A stretch of DNA of 64,000 nt, from the NCBI GenBank assembly GCA_002099365.1, contig MSED01000014.1, forward strand, positions 2,170,001-2,234,000. The letters run 5' to 3'. Positions 49,756 through 59,809 of this stretch are shown here, one piece after another. The position numbers and the translations under genes were made by a program. This DNA is from Phialophora verrucosa (Eukaryota > Ascomycota > Eurotiomycetes > Chaetothyriales > Herpotrichiellaceae). The number at the start of each line of letters is the position of its first letter. Position 1 is the first letter of the stretch. The notes below the pieces were generated by a model. It saw nothing but the letters and a program-made list of their open reading frames with translations, was not told the origin of the DNA and ran no database searches.

Positions 49756-52287
49756 CTACGCCGCCCCCGCCGGCGTCTCCAACATATACTGACCCCCTCG
49801 GGCAATGACAGGACGGTACTCGCCCTCGCCAAACAACAAGTCGTCGTCCATGTCGACGGACCGGTCGATCTTGAAGTACCGGATCTCCCACTCCTCGTCG
49901 ATGACGTCTCCGTAGCTTTCCAAATCCGCCCACTCCTCCGGGTAGGCTTTCCTGGCCCACTTCTCGACCTCATCCTTGCGGTATTGCCAGGGGATGGCAT
50001 TGTAGAAGGTGCCGATGGTGAGGGCGTCGGGCGGCTCGCCTATGTCCCGCTCCATTTCCTCTATGAGTTCGACCGTGTTTTCAAACTCGCTCTGTCCCGC
50101 TAGCGCGCCGACGTACGCGTCGTAGACCTCCTTCGTGACGACCAGGTTGAAGCTCTGCATGAGCGCCAGGATTTGCCGGGCCTCGTGGCCGCCTTGGGGA
50201 ATCCACTTCTCGCACGCCCGGAGTGCCAGGATGAATGAACTCAGTGTGGGACCTTCTCTTGATTCCATGATCTTCCAGAAGTGGTCGATGATGGCGACGA
50301 AGGGCTGTTGGCACTCCGTGTACGCAGCCATCAGGCCGTTGTGGATCCGCGTGGTTTGTTCCACTTCCAGGTCGAGTTTCAGCATGTTGTAGACCATTTG
50401 GAGGCCGTCGATGTCTTTGCACGAAGCGATGCCTTCGAAACATTTGGCGTAGGCGGCCGGGGTGGGCCGAGCGGAGAGGTCCTCTCGTTGACGCATGTGT
50501 CCGAAGACTAGACATGCAAGATCCGGCCGTTTGCGGTCGAAAAAGGATTGCATTATGGCAACACGTTCCGTGACGGGCGTTTCGGGAAAGGCGTGGCGGA
50601 ACAGTTCGTAGGCGTTGAAAGCACGTTGGTCTTTGATAGAGAGGTCGGTGATGAATTGTTGGAAGACGGCGCTGATGCGGGCGCGGTCGTCCCTCGGGTA
50701 GGAGTCGACACGGTGGCGAAGCAGGCCGGTGGCTTCGTCGAGTTCGTCTTTTTGTAGAAAGACGTGGCAGAGGCCGGCGATGGCTTCGGCTTCGAGGTCC
50801 GCGCCGGTGGAGAGGACGTGGTCGACGATCTGCATGAGGTGGATGTATTCTGGATCGGCGGAAAAGGAGAGCGACGAGATGTAGTGGTTGAGGACGGGCA
50901 CATCAGACCGATCGAGGGGGACGTCTTCGCGGGAGAGGAGCTCGAAAGTTTGCGCTGCCGCGACACGGTTGCCCTGTTTTAGATCGTAATCGAGCTGTAG
51001 AGTTCGAGTCCTGCCGTCAGGATGCAGGCCTAGGGATTGAGCGAGATCCATGTATTGTGATGCGTTCTCGGCGTTGTTTTGTGAGTAGGCGTGCTCGATC
51101 AGGCGGTTCATGGTCTTCATGGATACCGCATCGGTAACTCCTCGGTCTGACAGCTGTTGGATGACTTGTCGCATATGTTTCACATCGGGGTCATGGGTGG
51201 CATGCCAGGCGACCAGCGTCCCTGCCATGTCTCCGGAATCGGTCCTCTGCTGTAGTAAGTGGACTGCCTTTCCAGCCCACTCCTCTTCCCCGTTTCGCAT
51301 AGCACAATCCACCACTTTGATGAGGGTGGGCGTGGTTGGTACTTGGAGGTTTTCGAGCGGCAAGGCAAAGACCTTCTTGAGAGCGCTGATCTCGTCGTGT
51401 TGGGCGAAGTGAGTAGCCAGTGTCTCTTGGGAAACAGCATCAAGTGGTCCAACAGTGTCCTGCACTTCTTGCATTACTTCCCAGAACTCTTGGATGCGGC
51501 CCTCGTTGGCCAGGCCCTTGAGTACAGCGGTCCACATTGGGAGGCTAGCTCTCTTCATGCTTGTGAGTGACTTCCGCAGGAGGTCTAGGGCCTCCTGTGC
51601 AGAACCGGTTTTTGATAGCACCGTAATATATGTCACCAAGAGGGAGCCTCGAGCGTCATGGAGGCCAGAATCGACCGGGTGGTCAATATCCTGGGCACTG
51701 GCTGAGTGATCCTTGAGCGCGTTAAACACTTGTGTGGCCAGGATACGGGCATCGGTGCGGAACCTATCGTGACCCGTGGAGGAGGCCAGAGCCAGTAGGA
51801 CATTACGAAGGTCTTCTTCTGACAGACTCGTTTTCGGGTCGGAGCCCAGGATATGTCCACGCTCTTGTAAGTGTGTGAACGCCTCTGTGGCTAAAAAGAC
51901 GTCGTTCCTCGTCAATCGGCGTGGCGACTCGATCATCGAAGCAAATAAGAATCTGAAAGCATCCACAACCTCGTTCTCGGGAGGTATCCTAGACTGGCTT
52001 CTTCTTGCCCGGACGAGATCGACCAGCTTGCCCAAAGCCAACTCGACGTTGGCGGCGCTGCTTCTTGCGCCCTCGAAGCCCTTTCGAGTGGTTCCAAAAT
52101 TGATCCCGAAAAGGTGGCGCTTCTGATGGAGTGCGTAGGTGGTGCGTGGGTGGCTGGACAGCGGCTTTGTCCTGGTCGTCCCAAGGGCTCTTCGACATCC
52201 TCGAACCACATATGGCCGATTTGCCAGAATGGCGCGGAACACGCCGCGTGTAAGATGTGAAGATTTCATGGCCAAAGCATCAACCAT
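49756..52287 (-). CDS. CIA84: Mitochondrial PPR protein, CIA84-like
   Basis: Single exon of 843 aa, with a second in-frame ATG at 52269 (MKSSHLTRGVFRAILANRP) that would start directly in an Arg-rich, acid-free presequence. Helical pentatricopeptide-like repeats run through most of the protein (for example LLVTYITVLSKTGSAQEALD, MWTAVLKGLANEGRIQEFW, EVYDAYVGALAGQSEFENTV). The C-terminus contains EEWEIRYFKIDRSVDMDDD and YRPVIARGGQYML, which I associate with complex I intermediate-associated protein 84, a matrix assembly factor for the membrane arm of complex I described in Neurospora. The name rests on memory of the C-terminal signature, the PPR and mitochondrial assignment on sequence. It shares a 232-bp divergent promoter with the mitochondrial ribosomal protein S18 gene. 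Confidence 0.78.
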   Translation of the reverse strand: MVDALAMKSSHLTRGVFRAILANRPYVVRGCRRALGTTRTKPLSSHPRTTYALHQKRHLFGINFGTTRKGFEGARSSAANVELALGKLVDLVRARRSQSRIPPENEVVDAFRFLFASMIESPRRLTRNDVFLATEAFTHLQERGHILGSDPKTSLSEEDLRNVLLALASSTGHDRFRTDARILATQVFNALKDHSASAQDIDHPVDSGLHDARGSLLVTYITVLSKTGSAQEALDLLRKSLTSMKRASLPMWTAVLKGLANEGRIQEFWEVMQEVQDTVGPLDAVSQETLATHFAQHDEISALKKVFALPLENLQVPTTPTLIKVVDCAMRNGEEEWAGKAVHLLQQRTDSGDMAGTLVAWHATHDPDVKHMRQVIQQLSDRGVTDAVSMKTMNRLIEHAYSQNNAENASQYMDLAQSLGLHPDGRTRTLQLDYDLKQGNRVAAAQTFELLSREDVPLDRSDVPVLNHYISSLSFSADPEYIHLMQIVDHVLSTGADLEAEAIAGLCHVFLQKDELDEATGLLRHRVDSYPRDDRARISAVFQQFITDLSIKDQRAFNAYELFRHAFPETPVTERVAIMQSFFDRKRPDLACLVFGHMRQREDLSARPTPAAYAKCFEGIASCKDIDGLQMVYNMLKLDLEVEQTTRIHNGLMAAYTECQQPFVAIIDHFWKIMESREGPTLSSFILALRACEKWIPQGGHEARQILALMQSFNLVVTKEVYDAYVGALAGQSEFENTVELIEEMERDIGEPPDALTIGTFYNAIPWQYRKDEVEKWARKAYPEEWADLESYGDVIDEEWEIRYFKIDRSVDMDDDLLFGEGEYRPVIARGGQYMLETPAGAA

Positions 52288-52519
52288 GTATCACAAGGGA
52301 GCATCAAGGGAAGAGAAGGAGAAGAGTCATGTTCAAGACTGATATACGTCTTGCAATGGTGATGGCATGATGAACGTGGAGTGACAATTTGCGGAGTAGC
52401 CGTAGACTCGGCGCACTTTCCGGTTCGGGTTCCGGTTCCTGTGCATTCTCGACGAGCTCAATGCTCATCGTCGACCCTCAAGACAGCATTCATCAGAGTA
52501 GTCCAACTGACTGTTAGCC
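52288..52519. promoter_or_regulatory. Bidirectional promoter, CIA84-like / mS18
   Basis: Only 232 bp separate the two start codons, so both genes must be driven from this interval. It holds a short repeated pyrimidine-purine word (TTCCGGTTCGGGTTCCGGTTCC around 52420-52440). Confidence 0.6.
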
Positions 52520-53122
52520 ATGTCTTTGCGGCTGCTGCAGCTGGGCCGTGCGAGCAGATATGCTGCTGCTTCGCCCCTCGACCGTACGTCCGTGCCCTCG
52601 TCCGCGATTTAGATGATTCTGACCTTGCACAGAGACGATAAAACGCGGAATTCTGTCGACCGTCAAGGAGTCCGACCGCAAAGGAGCAATAGCAATAGAG
52701 AACCAAGCAATCGCCCGACAGTTGACCCGACCATGGAAGGCTGGCGACGTCTACGCGCCTCACGACCTGAGTGCTGCTGAAGCTCGCAAGTGGAGAGTCA
52801 AACACCGTCCCACCACTGATGCCTTTGACGCCCTATCTGTCAACCCTCTTACCCTGTACAAAGTGAGTGTATTCTGTTCGCCAAAATGACGGCGTATACT
52901 GAGCAGCCATAGAACTTCTCTGTAATGTCCGAGTACGTCACGGAAATGGGCCGAATTCGACATTCCAACTCGACCGGATTGCGACCGGTCAATCAAAGAA
53001 AGATCGCGAAGGCCATCCGGAGGGCCATTGCGCTAGGATTGATGCCGAGTGTACACAGACACCCTGAGATTCTGAAGAAGGAAATATCGACCAGACTGTC
53101 CAACTCTGGACGTGTAAGATGA
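52520..53122 (+). CDS. RSM18: Mitochondrial small-subunit ribosomal protein bS18m
   Basis: Three exons, 52520-52583, 52633-52862 and 52913-53122, with introns of 49 and 50 nt, give 167 aa. The N-terminus MSLRLLQLGRASRYAAAS is a classical mitochondrial presequence. The S18 fold follows, with VNPLTLYKNFSVMSEYVTEM, GRIRHSNSTGL and QRKIAKAIRRAIALGLMP, which bind 16S-type rRNA in the small subunit platform. Although short, the gene is fully consistent: both introns restore phase exactly and the family motifs span the exon borders. Divergent neighbour is the CIA84-like gene, giving a pair with related mitochondrial roles. Confidence 0.93.
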
Positions 53123-54125
53123 GTTATTGCCAAGCAAAATACCGTGGTCCAGCAGTGAAGTTTTCTGGCGCCCACTACAAAATTTGTGATAGTGTCGTGT
53201 CGAAAGCGCACAAAAAGTCCGAGTTACACCTTCTCCTCTAGGAATCGAACTGGGCATCAGACCTTGGAATACCCGAAAGCAAACACCGACCTCGGAATCA
53301 AAAGCCTGGAAAATGGCCAAAAATTTGAAACCTTCCCTCGAAAGCCACCCTAGCCGGTACTAGGAAAAGGGTTCTGAGGAGGCCAAATGCCGTCTCTTTC
53401 CCAAGGATCGGGCATTTTTCCGTAGCCAACTTGCTCCTACATATCGCGGTTTACTCTCCAGCTACCGCGGGTGCGATGGCAAACTGGGTCGAGGCGACGT
53501 AAACTCTCCACAAATCCAACGGGTGCCGCAACTTAATCGGAGCTTATCCTTTTATCCATCCTTCTCGAAGAAGACGTTGGGGGGAGTTGGACCAGATCTT
53601 AGATCGAAATGCTTGGTCGGCACTTGTCTGGCTTGGCAATTATGATAAGAATATGGCATGTACAATAAATGAGGCTCGATTTGTGATTGCCGAGGCGTTG
53701 ACTGTGAATATGGAGTGGCAGTATGTTGGTCACCGCGAGAAATACTGCCTTTGTGCGCCATCTCTACCTGTTGTTTCTCGAGTACGAGAACGTTGAGATG
53801 TCTTCTCGGCTTCAGAACTTCTCGGCTTCTATTTGAATACGTCGATCACCGTGCATTCTCATAGACGGGCACACCTCAAGACCGGAGCCTATATACATTG
53901 TCCTCGTCCCCCAGCTTTCTCTGGCTACAGCCTCACACAGCCTTGTATGTAGCTGACTAAGCGAAGCCCCCACGTTGTAAACAGAGGGGCTCGCTGTCCG
54001 CCGCGTTGCGTTGATACTTTCCGTGCTCTCACCACCTAAAGTCGCTCTGAATCTGCCCGCTACATGCTTCCTGGCGAAGGTTTAACATTGTAGGCCACCT
54101 TTCCCTTCGTCGTGCATGGTTGATC
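53123..54125. other. Intergenic, 1.0 kb
   Basis: 3' flank of mS18 and promoter of AIP1. A GTTCGATTCC-like word on the minus strand near 53240 resembles a tRNA T-loop, but no arms pair around it. No gene. Confidence 0.55.
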
Positions 54126-56053
54126 ATGTCCATCACAGCTGGTAAGCAAAGTGGCCAGGTCAGCGAATGCGCGGCTGACGTTGCGATACAGAGGCCGTCC
54201 TAGCGGCGTTGCCCTCGACCCAGCGTGGACTTCCTACTCCTCTAAGTTCGGACGCGAAGGGGGAGCGCCTAGCCTACGCAAGCGGCAAGAGCATCTTCGT
54301 CAGATCGATCGACAACCCGAGCATCTCTACCCAGTACACGGAGCACACAACTACAACCACCGTCGCACGCATCAGCCCTTCTGGCTTCTACTGTGCCTCG
54401 GGAGATGCATCGGGCATAGTCCGCGTGTGGGACTGCTCACCGAATGGTTCCGGCAAGACGAAGGGAGAATATGCTATTATTTCGGGTCGGATCAACGACA
54501 TTGCATGGGACGGCGATAGCCAGCGCATCATAGCAGTGGGAGACGGGAAACAGCGCTTCGGCCACTGTGTGACGGCGGACTCGGGGAACACGGTGGGAGA
54601 AATAAGTGGACACTCAGCACAAGTCAATGCGGTCAGCATAAGACAACAGCGACCGCTCCGAGCGGCGACAGCTGGTGACGACAAGAACCTGGTGTTTTAC
54701 CATGGCGCCCCCTTCAAATTTAACGGGATCCCTGGCAGGGGCAACCACACCAACTTCATCTATGCGGTCGCTTTCTCGCCCGACGGCAACCACCTTGTCA
54801 GCGTGGGCGGTGACAAGAAGATATACCTCTACGATGGCAAAACTGGAGATGTCAAGACCGAGGTCGTGGACAGCGCAGAAGGCCACAAGGGCAGCATCTT
54901 TGGCGTGTCATGGTCCAAAGACTCCAAGAGCTTCGTAACGTGCTCAGGCGACCGGACAGTCAAAACTTGGGATGTGGAAGCCGGCAAAGTTACCCATACT
55001 TGGACCTTTGGTGATGCTATGGCCGTCTCAGATCAACAGGTCGGCGTGGTATGGCCGGCAAGATCAGACGGCTTGATCATTTCTCTGTCGCTTAGCGGCG
55101 ACCTCAACTACTTGAATCCCAACTCGAGCAAGCCAACTAGAATTATTTCAGGCCACCAGAAGAACATTACCGCCCTTGCCTACTCTGGAGAGAGCGGCAG
55201 CGAAACGCTATGGACCGGCAGCTACGAAGGTCGCCTCTGCTCCTGGGACGCGGCAAGCGGCACTGCCGAAGCGATCGAAGGTGACGGACCGACGAATATT
55301 ATCTCAGGACTTGCGGCGACTTCTTCGGACAAGCACCCTCAGGTCTTCTCTGTCAGCTGGGATGATACTCTGAGAACAGTCGATGCCGGAGCGAAGACGT
55401 TTACTGGCAAGGCCACAAAATTGTCGTCACAACCAAAAGCGTTGACCGCCACGACGGATTCCTTGGTCGTTGTGGCGCAGCTTGAGAGTGTGATTGTGTA
55501 CAGAGACGGCGAAGAAGATGGCGAGTTGCCCTTGAAGTCGACACCAACATCACTCGCTTCACACGGCAGTACTGTTGCAATCGGATCACAGGACTCCAGC
55601 CTGCGCCTGTTTGCAGTAGTACCGGGGAAAGCACCCAAGCAGATCGCTGTCGTGGACCAAGTCTCTGCCCATCCATTGACTGCAATAGCATTCTCCCGTG
55701 ACGGTTCATTGGTGGCAGTGGGCAATTCTGCAGGAAAGATCTTTGTTTACAAGATGAGCTCCGGGCTTACAGGACTGGTGACTGGCAATGTTTCTCTCGA
55801 ACTGGTGACAGATCGGTGGAGTGCTCACACAGCCAAGATCACATGTATTGCATGGAACCCCGAAGCCACGGGCGCTGTTTCTGGGAGTCTAGACACGAAC
55901 ATCTTTGCTTGGAGTCTAAAGGAACCGGGCAAGCGAGTGAAGGAAACGAATGCACACAAGGAAGGGGTCAGCGGCCTTGTATGGCTCGGGGACACTGTCT
56001 ACAGCACGGGGGCGGACGCCACGGTCAAGAAGTGGAAGGTCCAAATAGCTTAG
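54126..56053 (+). CDS. AIP1: Actin-interacting protein 1 (WD-repeat cofilin cofactor)
   Basis: Two exons: a 16-nt first coding exon 54126-54141 (ATGTCCATCACAGCTG) and 54192-56053, giving 625 aa. The intron is GTAAGC...TACAG, 50 nt. The joined N-terminus, MSITAEAVLAALPSTQRG, agrees with the family. Aip1 has two seven-bladed WD40 propellers and promotes disassembly of cofilin-bound actin filaments. WD units are evident, for example HTNFIYAVAFSPDGNHLVSV, GSIFGVSWSKDSKSFVTCSG, AHTAKITCIAWNPEATGAVS and the closing GADATVKKWKVQIA. Length is close to the usual ~610. With the capping-protein gene at 12.6 kb this is the second actin-dynamics gene in the window, but they are 40 kb apart and not a cluster. 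Confidence 0.95.
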
Positions 56054-56528
56054 ACGGAGGCAATGAACACTACGAGGCACATGGTATGGGCATAGCATCT
56101 GTCTCTCCGGGATGAGAGGCAGCCTGATGCAATGATCACGAGGCTGGGTGACGACAGCGGCTGCTCAGAATAAAGTAGAATTCATGCAGGAACCTCGTCA
56201 ATCCAGTCTCTTTGTGATTGACGGTGTTTAACAGGTGCGTTCGACTTGTTAATTCGTGTGGTTGACAATTGACCCAGCCAACTCTCTCGCTCCTCCACTG
56301 TTCGCTGGCACCGCTCGGCAACTTTGTTGGACTCCAGAAACGCCTCACCAACACCTCGCATTATTTCGCCGCAGTGCCAGAGGAGCATTATCTTTGAGTC
56401 CCCATCTATCATCCCGACATGGTGCGTATCTAACTTACTTTTCCACTTGCTCCCCTTCATGAGCGAGCCTCTCGTCTCCGCTGCGCCTCGAATGCGGTCT
56501 TGTGGCAGTTGGTGCTCTCAATTCGACC
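56054..56528. other. Intergenic, 475 bp
   Basis: 3' flank of AIP1 and promoter/5' UTR of HFI1. A short upstream ATG (ATGGTGCGTATCTAA near 56419) could be a minimal uORF of the HFI1 transcript or lie upstream of it. Confidence 0.45.
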
Positions 56529-57885
56529 ATGGCGACACTTGACGACACTTTCAACCCCGCGGCCCTCACGCGAACAGACACTATCGCATCCACGGCCAGC
56601 AATGCAAAGGCTCCTGCAGGCCCTGCACCGAAGACGCCGAAGGCGAGTTACCCTCGCGTCGACCTCGAACCCCTCTACACGGAGCTGAAGTCATTAATTG
56701 GCGCGAATTGGGACGTCTACTTTGACGCCATTACGAGGTTTATACGAGGCAGGTCCGGCAATATCGGCTGGAAACAGAGACACTGACTGCGGCACGACAG
56801 GAGAAATCAACGCGCGAGAGTTTGGTGACCTCTGCGATGCCTTCATCTACGCAACCCCCCAGACCGAGCACGCCCACAACTCCCTCATTCTCGCAATAAT
56901 ATGCAACACTGGCAGAGACCCACCTGAGCCTGGACTTGCGGCCTGGGTCAGCGCAACGGCAGACAAGTCCAACCTCAGCTCATCGATCAAACCCGCCGTC
57001 ACCAGCGATGCGTCAGAACAACGACTCAAGTCCGAGGTCATGGCCCTGCCAGCGCGCGAGCGACGGCGGCTCAAGGCCGTCGCAAGTGACAAGGCCGAAG
57101 AGGAGGCAGCCGCAAGGAAGAACCCCTATGAGGAATATTATCTGGCGGGACGGATCAAAGCACCCGATCCCAGCGCTGTGGCGGGAGCTGCAGGAGGCAT
57201 GGCAAAGACGAACTGGGACCTGGAAATCAGGAAGAGATATCTACAGCCACTATCCACGGAGACGCTTGAATTCCCGGATACTAGCTCGATACATGCCCGC
57301 ATGGTGCCCATTTGCTATGAGGAGTCTGTTGCACAGGGTTGTTCCGTGCAGTGTGCCGAGCTGGTCAACATAGCAGCAGAGGCATACCTCAAGACCGTGC
57401 TGGGTGAGGTATTTAATCGAACGCGCTCAAATGGCCCGCGCTACAGCCACAGCGCCGGCGAGGGGATCATGACGAATTCCTACAAGAAGAAAGTCGCTCG
57501 CGAAGAGGCCGAACTCGAAGCAGGCACGATTCAGAGGACAAGAGACGACAACTTACTGCCCATCGAAGCCCAAACCGCATACGCCAGACGACCCATCGGC
57601 ATGGCGGATCTGCAGCTTACTGCCGAGGCTGGCCCACTACCCTGGAACAGCAATCCTCTTCTCGGCTTCAGTATCGCCACCGCCTCGGCCGGCTACGATT
57701 ACGATCAATGGCTGATGGAGCGGGAGCCACCGAAGAAGCGTTTGACCAATGGGTTCGCGGAACCCGCAAGTGATCCGATCGATGTCGACAACACCTCGGA
57801 CAACTATGGCTGGGACGGTGTTAGCTCGCACGAGCGGTCACGCCTTCAGTCCGTGCTCACTGATTGTCTGGCGGCTGGTGTGTAG
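56529..57885 (+). CDS. HFI1: SAGA complex adaptor subunit Hfi1/Ada1
   Basis: Two exons, 56529-56748 and 56801-57885, give 434 aa. The N-terminal helix region YPRVDLEPLYTELKSLIGANW, ITRFIRGEINAREFGDLCDA and HAHNSLILAIICNTGRD matches the SAGA-Tad1 family (Hfi1/Ada1), which carries a histone-fold and scaffolds the SAGA co-activator. The middle segment AEQRLKSEVMALPARERRRL-like (here SEQRLKSEV and LPARERRRLKAV) is conserved. The intron needs a GC donor (CGAG|GCAGGT) with branch CTGAC and acceptor ACAG; only this restores the family continuity FIRG-EINAREF. If no intron were used the frame would break. The ORF following the stop continues in the same frame and is described separately. Confidence 0.85.
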
Positions 57886-59532
57886 ATCACACCCGAGGAG
57901 TCACAAGATGCCGAGCTCCCTGTTAATCGCTGTCTTCACTTGCGTGGTGGGGGCGATGAGTCTGAAAGCAGTTATGCAGAGTCGACTAACCTTTTTGGCG
58001 AACCTCAGCAGCATGGGGAAGGCATCATTGTCGTTGATCCTCTTACTCATGTGGAAAGCGAAGCAAACCTCACTCGTGCTGCACGGAGCCCTGTTCCAGA
58101 CGACCGAGGCTATCAAGAAGAGCGGGTAATCGCGGCCGACGATGAATATTCGCAATTGCAAATTGAAGACAACTTGCAGAGCCGAGCGCGGGACCATAGC
58201 GATGACGACCAAAGCTCCCAGCAAGAACAGCATGCAATCCCTGATGTGATCCGTCCGGAGCCAGAGAGTCATGAAGTACCACAAGCGAAGCAAGATTCAG
58301 GGGACCTTACTGAATCCGATTTTGCCAAAATTGAGGACTTGGCGGCCTGCCGCGACATGCAAGCCGAAGACCTTAACTGGGTAGATGTCGAAGAAGACGA
58401 AGAGCCCGCTCAGAGCGACCATTCCATCAAGTTGCCACATGAGGACCGCACTCCCCCACTCCTTATGGTAGGCCAGCGAGAGCCCCCCACAATACCCTAT
58501 CACAGCCAAGCTTATCGTATCCTCAAGGCGAAAATCGGCAAATCAGTCAAGCCATACAAGTCCTAGAAGGACAAACAGATAAAGAATCCGCAGGCTGAAG
58601 AAGAGCGACGACGCCGCCGCGCCCGAGTCGACATGGAAAGAGAGAAGAAGCTGCGAAAAGATCCAGCATACAATGAGCTTCGAAAGAGCCAACACCGCAA
58701 GCAGTACCGCGAAAAGCAGGTGAAAAGTGGACGGACCATTAAACTCAAGCTTCCTGATGAGCATGCCCTCGAATTAGTGGCGAAGGGGGACGCGAAACTA
58801 GACGACAAGGTACCTTCGGAACCCGCAGGCCCAGACGATGCGCGCGTGAGTGAGTGGGATCATCTCGAAGGGCGCATCGGTGGTGACGGGATGTTTCCAA
58901 GTGACGACGATCGCCATCAGCAGACCGATGGTGACGCCGAGGAGGGCGGGGTGCCTCCAAGCGCCGACGACCAGCCATTGAGAGGCAATCTTATGAGACC
59001 ACCGCAGGATCTCAGTCTGTTGGCGGAGTCAGATTGGCCTGTCTCTCCCCAACGACAGCCTGCTGAGTTCGTGGAGCAGTATTATGGCCAACACCCTTTT
59101 CTTCCACCCCGCCAAGCCCTATTGACAGCGCCGCACCCTCCACTTCAAACACTGCCCGTATCATTGAACCAGTACGATGGCTACATCTTCTCTGATCCGC
59201 AAAGCAGGCATCCACCGACGGAGCTATACGGGTACCCTTTTCAGCAAGCACCCCCGTCCCAGATGGAGCCATACAATATTGGAGACTTCAACGTTCCGCA
59301 GCCAGCAACGCTCGGACATACGGAGCAATATAGCTCTGAGGGCTTCGTCGTTCCGCAGGCTCAGATTCCAATGATGCAAGCCCCCCTTCAGGTTCCACTG
59401 GCGTTTTCAAGCAGCGGTGTACAAATGCCCGACATCGGAAGTTCGAATGTGGAGGGCTCGCAAGAAATTGACGATAGGAATGACTTTGGATATAATAGTA
59501 TGCAGTGGGATGGAACGAGGCGGGATACATAG
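57886..59532 (+). CDS. Unknown acidic, disordered protein; interrupted ORF
   Basis: The frame of HFI1 stays open right after its TAG (57883-57885) to a second TAG at 58564-58566 and then to 59532. The first part is acidic, Gln/Asp/Ser-rich with no early ATG. The second begins near 58633 with a strongly basic helix (MEREKKLRKDPAYNELRKSQ) and continues Pro/Gln/Tyr-rich to MQWDGTRRDT. A possible gene model starts at ATG 57908 (MPSSLLIAVFTCV), removes 57947-58008 (GTGGGG...CTAAC...CTCAG) and a 99-nt intron 58468-58566 (GTAGGC...CCTAG), giving one continuous protein. Alternatives are a gene starting at 58633, or nonsense decay. No domain is recognised; the basic segment could be a nuclear or coiled-coil region. 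Confidence 0.45.
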
Positions 59533-59634
59533 CAATTAGTTGTATTGGCTATGGCATGATTGATACTCTCCAGCATAAGATTGCGGTGTTTGTCCTGCCT
59601 CACACTCGCTCACTGTCTGACAGCCAGTTTCTTC

Positions 59635-59761
59635 GTCGTGGTCAGCGACAGGACCATTTTCATAGACGTCGCAACTACTCCTTGTTGCATTTGACAGCCT
59701 AATTCGCGACGGTGGTCACTGACCGGCCTCTTCCATAGACGCCGCAACTACTCCTCCTTGT
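59635..59761. repeat. Imperfect direct repeat, about 50 bp
   Basis: Segments at about 59635-59685 and 59708-59761 share CATAGACG(T/C)CGCAACTACTCC...TTGT preceded by a related GGTCA...GACC-like stretch. It lies in the 277-bp convergent gap between the unknown gene and the ankyrin gene. Confidence 0.65.
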
Positions 59762-59809
59762 ATTCGAGACGCTCCCTTCCGTCAAGCATACCAGGTCCAC
59801 ATGATCGTT

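Noticed and set aside
53225..53260. tRNA-like T-loop word on the minus strand
   Set aside because: GTTCGATTCC is present, but flanking bases do not form a T stem, and no D or anticodon arm can be placed.
57749..58129. 126-aa plus-strand ORF overlapping the HFI1 end
   Set aside because: Mostly an alternative frame; only its ATG at 57908 is of interest as a possible start for the following gene.
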